Shown here piece by piece: positions 1-5,066 of a DNA stretch of 9,009 nucleotides. The stretch is from Cyanobacteria bacterium T3Sed10_344R1 (GTDB taxonomy: Bacteria > Cyanobacteriota > Cyanobacteriia > Phormidesmidales > Phormidesmidaceae). Each line of letters begins with the position of its first letter. Within the stretch, counting starts at the first letter, position 1. Position numbers and translations under genes: made by a program. The notes below the pieces were generated by a model. The model saw only the letters and a program-made list of their open reading frames with translations. It was not told the origin of the DNA and searched no databases. The stretch spans positions 1 through 9,009 of the forward strand of contig PXDR01000317.1 of NCBI GenBank assembly GCA_003566335.1, written 5' to 3'.

Positions 1-473
1 ACCTGCAGCATTTCTTTCATCGGCAGGCTCAGTTCCCGAGGCAGGGCGGTGCTGATGCTGTTGCGCAGGGCGTCTAGCTGCTGCTGGGTGACCTGGTCTT
101 GGGCTTGGCGGGCACCCAGCCGGGCATGAATCATGTTCAGCAGATCGTTATGGGTAAAGGGTTTGGTGAGATAGTCGTCTGCCCCCAGGGTCATGCCGTT
201 ACGAACATCGACTTTTTCGCCTTTGGCGGAGAGAAACACGAAGGGCAGGGTGGCGTGTTGGGGCGTTTGGCGCACTTGTTCAATCACGCCATAGCCGTCG
301 AGGACGGGCATCATGATGTCGCAGATGACCAGGTCAGGGTGAAATTCCTCGATTTGGCGCAGTCCGTCTTTGCCGTTGGCGGCACTATCCACAATGAAGT
401 CTTCAGCATGAAGGATGTCGACAATACTGTCGCGGACGCCGACTTCGTCTTCGATGACCAGAATTTTAGCCAT
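1..473 (-). CDS. Response regulator: receiver domain plus start of a kinase-like domain with degenerate H-box (partial, runs off left edge)
   Basis: The 157 complete codons in the window begin MAKILVIEDE and form a full CheY-like receiver. Visible features are the acidic pocket E8/D9/E10, phospho-acceptor D52 in CDIMMPVLDGYG, S82 at the Thr/Ser switch position, and K104 in DDYLTKPF. After residue 120 comes a Gln-rich linker, then LRNSISTALPRELSLP at 136-151. From family knowledge, cyanobacterial receiver-kinase fusions carry an H-box like ALPHELRTPL at this point. Here the His is Arg146 and the RTPL part is changed, so autophosphorylation at this site looks impossible. Start ATG at 473 has GGAG (482-485) at 8-nt spacing. 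It follows the sensor kinase by 51 bp, so it is probably that kinase's partner. The C-terminal part lies outside the window, so whether an ATPase domain follows is unknown. Confidence 0.9.
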   Translation of the reverse strand, partial: MAKILVIEDEVGVRDSIVDILHAEDFIVDSAANGKDGLRQIEEFHPDLVICDIMMPVLDGYGVIEQVRQTPQHATLPFVFLSAKGEKVDVRNGMTLGADDYLTKPFTHNDLLNMIHARLGARQAQDQVTQQQLDALRNSISTALPRELSLPMKEMLQ

Positions 474-489
474 GATCTCAGCTCCAAGT

Positions 490-538
490 TAATTCAAAAA
501 AGATTCAAGGAAAATACGAAAACGCTAATTCAAAAAAG
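490..538. repeat. 13-bp direct repeat spanning the kinase stop codon and the gap before the receiver gene
   Basis: TAATTCAAAAAAG occurs exactly at 490-502 and 526-538, 36 bp apart. The right-hand copy encodes the last codons and stop of the sensor kinase (minus strand). The left-hand copy sits in the 51-bp intergenic gap, next to the GGAG site of the receiver gene. It may be the trace of a short local duplication. A regulatory role is not shown. Confidence 0.6.
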
Positions 539-2036
539 TCAGCGGTAGGTGCAGGGTAAAGGTGGTACCCACACCGGGTTGGCTGGTGAAGGTGAGGTTG
601 CCCTGATGTCTTTCGGCGGCCCGTTTGGCAATTGCCAGACCCAACCCTGTGCCGGAGATGTTGTTCACGTTGTTGCCGCGATAAAACGCCTCGAATAACC
701 GGGCTTGATCTGCGATCGCAATCCCGATCCCCTGGTCAATGACATCAATTCGGGTCTGGGGCTGAGCACAGGCCACCTGAACCGTAATCGGGGTGCCATC
801 GGGGGAATATTTGATGGCGTTGGACACCAAATTAGTCACCATATGCCGCAGCAGCTTTTCGTCTGCCAGCACTGTGGAGGTTTCTCCAGACCACTGCAGC
901 TCAATCTTGGCCGCCGGAGACTGTTGCCCCCACCGCAGTTCATCAATAATGTCTTGGCAGAGTTTCTTGAGATCTAGGGATTCAGGCTGAAAGTCTAGGT
1001 TTTGAGTCTCCGCCTTGCCCACGGTCAACATGTCGTTGAGCAAACTCATTAGGTGGTTGACCGAGGATTGGATGCGCTGAAGGATGGTGATCTGCTTCTC
1101 TTCTGAAAACTTGTGGCGGTAGCGCTCTAAGGTTTCAGCAGAGGCCAAAATCGTGGTGAGGGGGGTGCGAAATTCATGGGACGCCATGGAAATAAAGCGG
1201 GTCTTGAGCTCGTTAAGCTCTTTTTCTTTGGTCAGCGCCTTGCGAATGTCCCGCTCAATCAGCTTGCGATCGGTAATGTCATGGATGAGGCCGCGATAGC
1301 CCTGGATTTGCCCGTCTGAGTTGAAGTAGGGGGAGCCGCTGATTTCTAGCGCGACGGCTCTACCGTTGGCATGGCGACAAGTTGCTTCCAGATTAGAGAA
1401 GGGCTGCTGCTGCTGGGTGGCGTGGTACAGCAGGGTGCTAAACCGCACTGCTTCGTCTTCGACCATAAAGTCAATCAGCTGTCGGCCTACTAGCGCTTTG
1501 GGCTCATGGCCAATAATTTCGATCACCCGAGGGCTGACGTAGGTGAACTGGCACTGGGGATTCATTTCCCAAATCCAGTCGCTGGTTTGTTCGACTAGGC
1601 TGCGAAACCGAGTTTCGCTGGTTTCTAAAGCCAGTTTGACTTTGTCATGCAGGTTGGTTGATTGGCTTAGCCGCTCGGTAGTGCGCTGGCAGACTTCCGT
1701 TAGGTCTAGCACCCGCTGTTCGAGCTGGCAGTTGCGCTGCCGTAGGGCTAGCAAACGCTGACTACAGTCCTCAGGGCTGAGCAGAAGGTTACTCGTCCGG
1801 TTGGCCTGGCACCGGGTCGCGGCCCACAGCAACAGGGTGAGCACAAGCTTGCCATGCTGGGGATCTGTCCCTTGGTGAGGATCTAAAAGAGGGAGATCGG
1901 CAGGAAGATCAGTCGGCTGCTCAGTATCGATCTGCAAGGCGGTAGGAGCCACTAACCTGGGCAAGCCAGGCTCCGGCAGGTCGGTCTGATCCAGGGGCCA
2001 TGCCGGGGCGGTATGGGTGAGAGAGGTAGAGGTCAT
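525..2036 (-). CDS. PAS-domain sensor histidine kinase
   Basis: This is a 503-aa kinase that likely autophosphorylates on His and passes the phosphate to a receiver, probably the protein encoded 51 bp downstream. Residues 1-60 are Pro/Asp-rich and unrecognised. Residues 90-140 are heptad-like and Gln/Leu-rich, a probable coiled coil. A PAS/PAC sensor domain spans about 141-258 (FRSLVEQTSDWIWEMNP to HDITDRK). HisKA has SHEFRTPL with phospho-accepting H287. The HATPase_c domain has the N-box NLVSNAIKYSP (402-412, N405-type Asn), G1 DQGIGI (434-439), an FEAFYRG F-box, and G2 GTGLGLAIAK (462-471). No transmembrane segment is convincing; 62-72 is only weakly hydrophobic, so it is likely cytoplasmic. 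The ligand of the PAS domain cannot be read from sequence. No clear Shine-Dalgarno precedes the ATG, so the start is only probable. Confidence 0.93.
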   Translation of the reverse strand: MTSTSLTHTAPAWPLDQTDLPEPGLPRLVAPTALQIDTEQPTDLPADLPLLDPHQGTDPQHGKLVLTLLLWAATRCQANRTSNLLLSPEDCSQRLLALRQRNCQLEQRVLDLTEVCQRTTERLSQSTNLHDKVKLALETSETRFRSLVEQTSDWIWEMNPQCQFTYVSPRVIEIIGHEPKALVGRQLIDFMVEDEAVRFSTLLYHATQQQQPFSNLEATCRHANGRAVALEISGSPYFNSDGQIQGYRGLIHDITDRKLIERDIRKALTKEKELNELKTRFISMASHEFRTPLTTILASAETLERYRHKFSEEKQITILQRIQSSVNHLMSLLNDMLTVGKAETQNLDFQPESLDLKKLCQDIIDELRWGQQSPAAKIELQWSGETSTVLADEKLLRHMVTNLVSNAIKYSPDGTPITVQVACAQPQTRIDVIDQGIGIAIADQARLFEAFYRGNNVNNISGTGLGLAIAKRAAERHQGNLTFTSQPGVGTTFTLHLPLTFLN

Positions 2037-2048
2037 GGTAGCGAATTG

Positions 2049-2062
2049 ACCAATGGATTGGT
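2049..2062. promoter_or_regulatory. Inverted repeat just upstream of the sensor kinase start
   Basis: ACCAATGGATTGGT has perfect 6-bp arms around GG and lies 13 bp upstream of the kinase ATG. It could be a protein-binding site or a small hairpin affecting translation initiation of the kinase. No known motif is recognised. Confidence 0.35.
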
Positions 2063-2189
2063 TTTAAAGATGAACGGAAAACCCAATAGACGCAGTGCAC
2101 CCTGAGAAGTTGTTGCTCTCGATGTTGGCCGTTTTGAAGAGTCAGCCATAACCGGGAAAACCTGTTCCCTATTTACTAGATTAGACCTT

Positions 2190-2203
2190 CATCTAAATAG
2201 ATG
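2190..2203. promoter_or_regulatory. Inverted repeat in the AT-rich kinase upstream region
   Basis: CATCTAAATAGATG has perfect 6-bp arms around AA. It lies about 155 bp upstream of the kinase start, inside the AT-rich zone where a promoter would be expected. Candidate operator only. Confidence 0.35.
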
Positions 2204-2342
2204 ACATCAGAAAATACTTGGAAAACTCTCAAAACTAAACCAAGAAATTGACTCGGAAACTTTAAATTCAAGTCGCTGATTAAAACGATCGATCTAAAGT
2301 GGTGGTCACCCCATCAATATGCCCAATTGTTTTGAACAACGC

Positions 2343-2357
2343 GTGATAAGTTATCAC
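2343..2357. promoter_or_regulatory. Perfect 15-bp palindrome GTGATAAGTTATCAC
   Basis: Seven-bp arms GTGATAA/TTATCAC flank a single G. This is the geometry of a helix-turn-helix dimer operator. It lies in the divergent intergenic region, about 310 bp from the kinase start and 60 bp left of the MITE-like element. No regulator gene is visible in the window. Confidence 0.4.
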
Positions 2358-2418
2358 AGCTTTACAACTCTCATTGTGAAACTTGAATCCTGTTTTGCAG
2401 GTGGCCACACGCTAAAGT

Positions 2419-2593
2419 GGGGTATCCGCTTAAGGCGGGACAGATCACCTGTGAAGTTGCTGACAATGGGCTTCGACAAGCTCAGCCCGAACGGACTTGG
2501 AACCGTTCGCCCTGAGCCTGTCGAAGGGCAGCGCCGTTAGTAAGGGTGCAGGGCTGTAGAGCAAACAAAAATCCCGCCTTACATTGATACCCC
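2419..2593. mobile_element. MITE-like element, 175 bp, with 22-bp terminal inverted repeats
   Basis: The left end is GGGGTATC-CGCT-TAAGGCGGGA (2419-2440). The right end (2572-2593) is the reverse complement of it except for the four central bases, so 18 of 22 positions match. The 9-mer CTAAAGTGG is present in the same orientation at both ends (2412-2420 and 2593-2601), overlapping the terminal G/C bases, so a target duplication of about 6 bp (TAAAGT) is plausible. The interior has no coding capacity, consistent with a non-autonomous element moved by a transposase encoded elsewhere. A third CTAAAGTGG at 2294-2302 may mark an older end or target. The alternative is a chance arrangement of repeats in a non-coding region. 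Confidence 0.55.
2471..2526. repeat. REP-like palindromic repeat of the TTCGACARGCTCAG type
   Basis: The arms 2471-2494 and 2503-2526 are 24 nt each, match at 21 of 24 positions, and enclose the 8-nt loop ACTTGGAA. The core words CTTCGACAAGCTCAG and CTGAGCCTGTCGAAG belong, from memory, to an interspersed palindrome seen in many unrelated bacterial genomes; I cannot confirm that here. It lies near the centre of the MITE-like element, so the two may be one element or one may be inserted into the other. As RNA it would form a strong hairpin in either direction. Confidence 0.75.
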
Positions 2594-2668
2594 TAAAGTG
2601 GCTGGAACTGATTATTCCAATCTGCTGAATTTTAGGGTTGATCCCGGCTTTTGGAGTTGACTGGTCGT

Positions 2669-2707
2669 CCCCAAAGCAGCTTGGAGACTGTCTTTTGCGC
2701 TTTGGGG
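2669..2707. repeat. Inverted repeat with perfect 9-bp arms
   Basis: CCCCAAAGC (2669-2677) and GCTTTGGGG (2699-2707) are separated by 21 nt. An alternative outer pairing is GATCCC (2640-2645) with GGGATC (2706-2711). There is no T-run on either side, so it is not a standard terminator. Its function is unknown. Confidence 0.4.
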
Positions 2708-2991
2708 GATCATTGGGGATAGGCCAGGAGGTCATCTTGCTCAACTGTGGACAGCCACTTGGCCGGACAGTTAAGAAGGTGTAATAAGCCCAGCCTATAA
2801 CTGAAAGCCCTCAGCGATAACAGAGGTATCGACGCCAGAGTAAATCTAGATCAGGCTTTAACTATCCCTTTACAGAACAGTCCTGAAACAGCGCAAAAAC
2901 TATTGAAATTAATTTTTTATTAACAGCAGTTGCGACTCTGATCTCCACCAGGCTTGAACCTTTTTTATTCCCTTATCCGTTGCTGCGGCTT

Positions 2992-2996
2992 AGAGG
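2992..2996 (+). promoter_or_regulatory. Ribosome binding site fixing the TPR gene start
   Basis: AGAGG lies 5 nt before the ATG at 3002. The longer in-frame reading from TTG at 2954 has no such site and adds a Cys-rich leader unlike the rest of the protein, so the ATG is preferred. Confidence 0.6.
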
Positions 2997-3001
2997 TCAT
3001 C

Positions 3002-3766
3002 ATGAACAGGAAATTCACCCATTCCCCCACTGCAACGGTCAGACCTGGAGTTAGCTCTGAGCTTGGCGTTGAGCGATTGCTGACGATTTGGCGCTGGCTG
3101 GCGGATCATCTTGATCAAGCCTTGGCTCTCTATCCTGAGTTCAAGGCTCACCCCAACCAACTGCCTGGGTTGCTGCAAGCATTTCCGTTTGCGGCGGCTG
3201 AGTTCTTGGCAGAACAGGACGCTGGCGGGGCGATCGTTCTAGCTCAGTTTGGTAATGTGATGCAGCACTTGGCCCTGGCTGACCGCAGCCTGCCATTAGA
3301 GCTGGCGATTGGGGCTTATGAGCAAGCATTGGGACGCCTCTTGGCCCAGGCTCAACCCCAGATCTGGGCGACAACGCTGAATAATTTGGCGACGGCGTAT
3401 TGCGATCGCATCCACGGCGACCGCACCACCAATCTGGAAACGGCCATTGCCCTCTATGGTCAGGCTCTGGAAAATCGCGTTGCAGCAGATGCCCTAGGCC
3501 AAGCTACCCCCCTGACTGGCCTGGCTCGGGCCTATCATCTGCGCCACCAGGGCAATCGGGCCATGAACTTAGCGTTGGCGATTGACTGCTACCGCCAAGC
3601 TCTTGGACTGCTGTCTCCCGAGACTTATCCAGTTGCCTGGGCGGCAGTGATGACGGGGTTGGCGGCAGCCCAGGGAGACCAGATGCTGGGGGTGAGAACG
3701 GACAATATTGAACAGGCGATCGCATCCTATAAAGCTGCGATCGCCTGTAAACCCGGCAATCTGTAA
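3002..3766 (+). CDS. Tetratricopeptide-repeat protein
   Basis: A 254-aa soluble protein with helical repeats, probably a protein-protein interaction scaffold. The repeated helix recurs as LELAIGAY (99), LETAIALY (145), LALAIDCY (190) and IEQAIASY (236), a period of 45-46 residues. Three of the four repeats are preceded by a G-x-R-x-x-N turn (HGDRTTN, QGNRAMN, LGVRTDN). This spacing and the WATTLNNLATAYCDR motif match the extended TPR type that in cyanobacteria often precedes CHAT protease domains. Here the protein stops right after the last helix (ACKPGNL) with no effector domain. Residues 1-90 are helical, with WRWLADHLDQALALYPEF, and not recognised. It has no signal peptide or TM segment. 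It is transcribed towards the small membrane-protein gene. Three HIP1 sites fall inside it. Confidence 0.85.
   Translation: MNRKFTHSPTATVRPGVSSELGVERLLTIWRWLADHLDQALALYPEFKAHPNQLPGLLQAFPFAAAEFLAEQDAGGAIVLAQFGNVMQHLALADRSLPLELAIGAYEQALGRLLAQAQPQIWATTLNNLATAYCDRIHGDRTTNLETAIALYGQALENRVAADALGQATPLTGLARAYHLRHQGNRAMNLALAIDCYRQALGLLSPETYPVAWAAVMTGLAAAQGDQMLGVRTDNIEQAIASYKAAIACKPGNL
3716..3744. repeat. Pair of HIP1 octamers GCGATCGC
   Basis: Copies at 3716-3723 and 3737-3744 are 21 bp apart, in the last codons of the TPR gene. Further exact copies are at 712-719, 3402-3409, 5031-5038, 7168-7175 and 8742-8749. HIP1 abundance is a known mark of cyanobacterial chromosomes and supports the host assignment. 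Confidence 0.9.
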
Positions 3767-3803
3767 GACCGGCGCTTGAGTATTGAGATGCCGTCAGTAA
3801 CTT

Positions 3804-3837
3804 AAAAGTCGAGCTCCCCCGCTAAGGAAAGCTCGAC
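3804..3837 (-). terminator. Intrinsic terminator for the small membrane-protein gene
   Basis: The arms GTCGAGCT (3808-3815) and AGCTCGAC (3830-3837) pair perfectly around a 14-nt loop. Read on the minus strand the hairpin is followed by TTTTAAG (AAAA at 3804-3807). It begins 32 nt past the stop of the minus-strand gene. It may also slow plus-strand transcripts from the TPR gene, but there is no T-run in that direction. Confidence 0.65.
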
Positions 3838-3869
3838 CTGGATTCAGCAAGAGCTTACAGAGTTGCTGA

Positions 3870-4178
3870 CTAACCCATCGCCTGGGCCGGTTGCCCTGAT
3901 GCGCTGGAAGCGCTGGTGTCTGTGGCAGGCTGAGGATCTACGGCGGAAAACTCAATGTGGTTGAGCAGGGTGGTCACGAACGCAAACAGCAAGAAGGGTA
4001 AGGACAACACCAAAATCAAGCCCACCGTGGCCAGGGCGTAGACCGGACGGCTGGCCCCCATCAGAGCCAGGGCGGCAGCTAGGCTGATGAATAGCACCAT
4101 CAGCCAGATAATAATCTGGCCATAAATATCCCCAAAGGTGAGGGTGCAAACGAAGCGATATCGTTGGGTGTTATCCAT
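3870..4178 (-). CDS. Small two-TM membrane protein, function unknown
   Basis: From the ATG at 4178 this gives 102 aa. A short polar N-terminus (MDNTQRYRFVCTLTFGDIYG) is followed by two hydrophobic segments at about 20-41 and 45-72, then a Ser/Ala/Gln-rich tail to residue 102 that is probably disordered. The close spacing of the two helices suggests a helical hairpin in the plasma or thylakoid membrane. The RYRFVCTLTFGDIYGQI block recalls conserved small hypothetical proteins of cyanobacteria, but I cannot name a family. An in-frame ATG at 4202 (adding MDDFRILP) is an equally possible start. Reading further to 4322 adds an unlikely leader through the candidate operator. The gene is convergent with the TPR gene and has its own terminator. 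Confidence 0.75.
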   Translation of the reverse strand: MDNTQRYRFVCTLTFGDIYGQIIIWLMVLFISLAAALALMGASRPVYALATVGLILVLSLPFLLFAFVTTLLNHIEFSAVDPQPATDTSASSASGQPAQAMG

Positions 4179-4262
4179 AGGTAATATCCGGAAATCATCC
4201 ATAACGTGGTTATCCCCAGAATATCGAAGCTTTTGGTGAATGCCGGTATTTCTCAACATTAT

Positions 4263-4284
4263 TTTTGCAAGGATTGTTGCAAAA
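4263..4284. promoter_or_regulatory. Candidate operator upstream of the small membrane-protein gene
   Basis: TTTTGCAA (4263-4270) and TTGCAAAA (4277-4284) are perfect 8-bp inverted arms around the 6-bp spacer GGATTG. The 22-bp symmetric site lies about 85 bp upstream of the 4178 start (about 60 bp from 4202), where a regulator would act on the minus-strand promoter. The regulator is unknown. Confidence 0.45.
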
Positions 4285-4437
4285 GAATAAGTGAAATTAA
4301 GCTGTGTAAAATTGGGGATCAACTGTTATCGTCTGCGTCTATGCGAGACCCCCTATTTATTAGGAGAAGCCATATAGCTTCCAGGCGTAATTGAGTTTTC
4401 CTGGGTTGCTTTCCCCAAGCTTGCAGCCTCAATGGGG

Positions 4438-4466
4438 TTGACTTATTCAAATATCCCCACTACGAT
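4438..4466 (+). promoter_or_regulatory. Sigma70-type promoter TTGACT-17-TACGAT
   Basis: The -35 TTGACT (4438-4443) matches the consensus at 5 of 6 positions. The spacer is exactly 17 bp, and the -10 TACGAT (4461-4466) matches at 4 of 6, including the key first A and last T. Transcription would start near 4472-4475. It is the best promoter I find in the window and points into the structured non-coding stretch, not directly at a gene. Confidence 0.55.
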
Positions 4467-4472
4467 ACGTGG

Positions 4473-4681
4473 CCATAGATACCTGTGAGGTACTCTAACG
4501 CTCAATCCCTAGACTCTAAAAATTCGGCGCTGCCCGATGGTGTGGAACCACCACCAGGCAGTAATCACCCCCAGATAAGTCCGCTATCTGGAGGCTGGCG
4601 TTAGTTTAACCCGGCCCCCTGACAGCACTGCTTGCAATGCTCGATTTTTCGAGCTAGGCAGCTTTGGGGAGCCGGGTTTTT
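4473..4681 (+). ncRNA. Candidate structured small RNA or attenuated leader, about 210 nt
   Basis: A promoter upstream and a T-run terminator at the end bound a stretch with four separate hairpins. Hairpin one has TACCT-GTG-AGGTA with an extended stem (4477-4496). Hairpin two has CTGCC/GGCAG arms enclosing TGGTG/CACCA (4530-4561). Hairpin three is CCAGATA/TATCTGG with a 7-nt loop (4571-4591). The last is the long terminator stem (4608-4678). There is no ORF on this strand inside it. I do not recognise 6S RNA, tmRNA, SRP RNA, RNase P RNA or a known riboswitch consensus. It ends 41 nt before the ATG at 4723, so a cis-acting leader controlling that gene is as likely as a free RNA. Confidence 0.45.
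4608..4681 (+). terminator. Long-stem intrinsic terminator or attenuator
   Basis: AACCCGGCCCCC (4608-4619) pairs with GGGG-A-GCCGGGTT (4666-4678), giving 12 bp with one bulged A, followed by T's to 4681. Inside it a second hairpin GCTCGA-TTTT-TCGAGC (4639-4654) and a CTGC/GCAG helix (4628-4631 with 4658-4661) stack into one long structure. No plus-strand gene ends nearby, so the transcript it stops must be non-coding or a leader. Confidence 0.55.
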
Positions 4682-4722
4682 GGTGTCTGGTTTTTCGCCT
4701 GTCCTCTACATCAACCAGACCC

Positions 4723-5019
4723 ATGTTCAATCGCAATCAATCCAATCCCAATCAGTCCGATCCCGCTGCGGCAGGTTCCGGCAGCGGCACCCCCAATGAT
4801 CGCAGCGGCGACTGTCGCCCCGTTGCCGGGGATCAGTTCCCCGACCGCTCCCCGGAAGTGCGCCATGTGCTGTTTGGCCCCGAGGCCGCAGTCCGGCTTA
4901 CCGTCAGCAACCTCCATCGCCGAGGCTACGCTGAACCCAACGACTGGTGCAAACCCCAGCCCACGGGCCAACCTGGCGAAGTGATGACGGTGCTAACCAA
5001 GCGGGTGCCGCTTAACTAG
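4723..5019 (+). CDS. Conserved-type small cyanobacterial protein of unknown function
   Basis: A 98-aa soluble protein. Residues 1-43 are Asn/Gln/Ser/Gly/Pro-rich and probably disordered. The folded part is 45-98: EVRHVLFGPEAAVRLTVSNL, then LHRRGYAEPNDW, then GEVMTVLTKRVPLN. The spacing of an alpha helix over the EAAVRLTVSNLHRRGY stretch and a final beta strand is consistent with a tiny alpha/beta domain. From memory it resembles short cyanobacterial hypothetical proteins ending in PGEVMSILTRR, without a known role. No Shine-Dalgarno is visible before the ATG, and the start could be internal since the N-terminus is poorly constrained. It lies directly downstream of the candidate structured RNA and converges on the Uma2 gene with 21 bp between stop codons. 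Confidence 0.7.
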   Translation: MFNRNQSNPNQSDPAAAGSGSGTPNDRSGDCRPVAGDQFPDRSPEVRHVLFGPEAAVRLTVSNLHRRGYAEPNDWCKPQPTGQPGEVMTVLTKRVPLN

Positions 5020-5038
5020 GTTGCTATCTAGCGATCGC

Positions 5039-5066
5039 AGTCACCCGGTGAAGTCATCGGGTGACT
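5039..5066. terminator. 12-bp hairpin covering the Uma2 stop codon between convergent genes
   Basis: AGTCACCCGGTG (5039-5050) pairs with CATCGGGTGACT (5055-5066), 12 bp including one G-T pair, around the tetraloop AAGT. It includes the last codons and stop of the minus-strand Uma2 gene and starts 19 nt past the plus-strand stop. There is no T-run either way, so it more likely blocks read-through weakly or protects 3' ends than acts as a classical terminator. Confidence 0.5.

Larger units (their letters stand above)
2037..3001. other. Gene-free stretch of about 960 bp between divergent kinase and TPR genes
   Basis: Neither strand gives a convincing protein here; the ORFs present overlap palindromic repeats and have low-complexity, non-family-like translations. 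The part next to the kinase (2160-2300) is AT-rich and contains short inverted repeats, as expected for a promoter region. The central part (2419-2593) is a MITE-like element. The right part holds a long-armed hairpin (2669-2707) and an AT-rich run (2895-2930) upstream of the TPR gene. A weak TTGGCC-17-TAATAA pair (2759-2787) is the only promoter-like spacing I found for that gene. Confidence 0.6.

Noticed and set aside
99..548. Plus-strand 149-aa ORF opposite the receiver gene
   Set aside because: It is the antisense shadow of the receiver domain, whose motifs are unmistakable on the other strand.
2319..2540. Plus-strand ORF of 73 aa in the gene-free region
   Set aside because: It runs through the MITE-like ends and the palindromic repeat, has no ribosome site, and its translation ends in the repeat-derived peptide RPEPVEGQRR.
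2669..2707. Terminator for the MITE-side transcription
   Set aside because: The arms are perfect but the loop is long and there is no T-run on either strand.
2445..2744. Minus-strand ORF of 99 aa in the same region
   Set aside because: It is open because it reads through the palindrome (FDRLRANGSKSVRAELVEA is the usual repeat-derived peptide); it has no family-like features.
4206..4394. Plus-strand 62-aa ORF upstream of the candidate RNA
   Set aside because: It overlaps the promoter and operator region of the divergent membrane gene, has no ribosome site, and gives a Cys/Ser/Ile-rich translation with no pattern.
4521..4681. tRNA, tmRNA, 6S, SRP or cobalamin riboswitch
   Set aside because: There is no T-loop GTTCRA word, no tmRNA ends, no SRP tetraloop core, and no B12-box; the hairpins do not form the 6S single long bubble.
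4711..4971. Minus-strand ORF with Gly/Ala-rich hydrophobic sequence opposite the 98-aa gene
   Set aside because: It looks membrane-like but is an antisense shadow; the plus-strand frame carries the conserved-looking EVRHVLFG and GEVMTVLTKR blocks.
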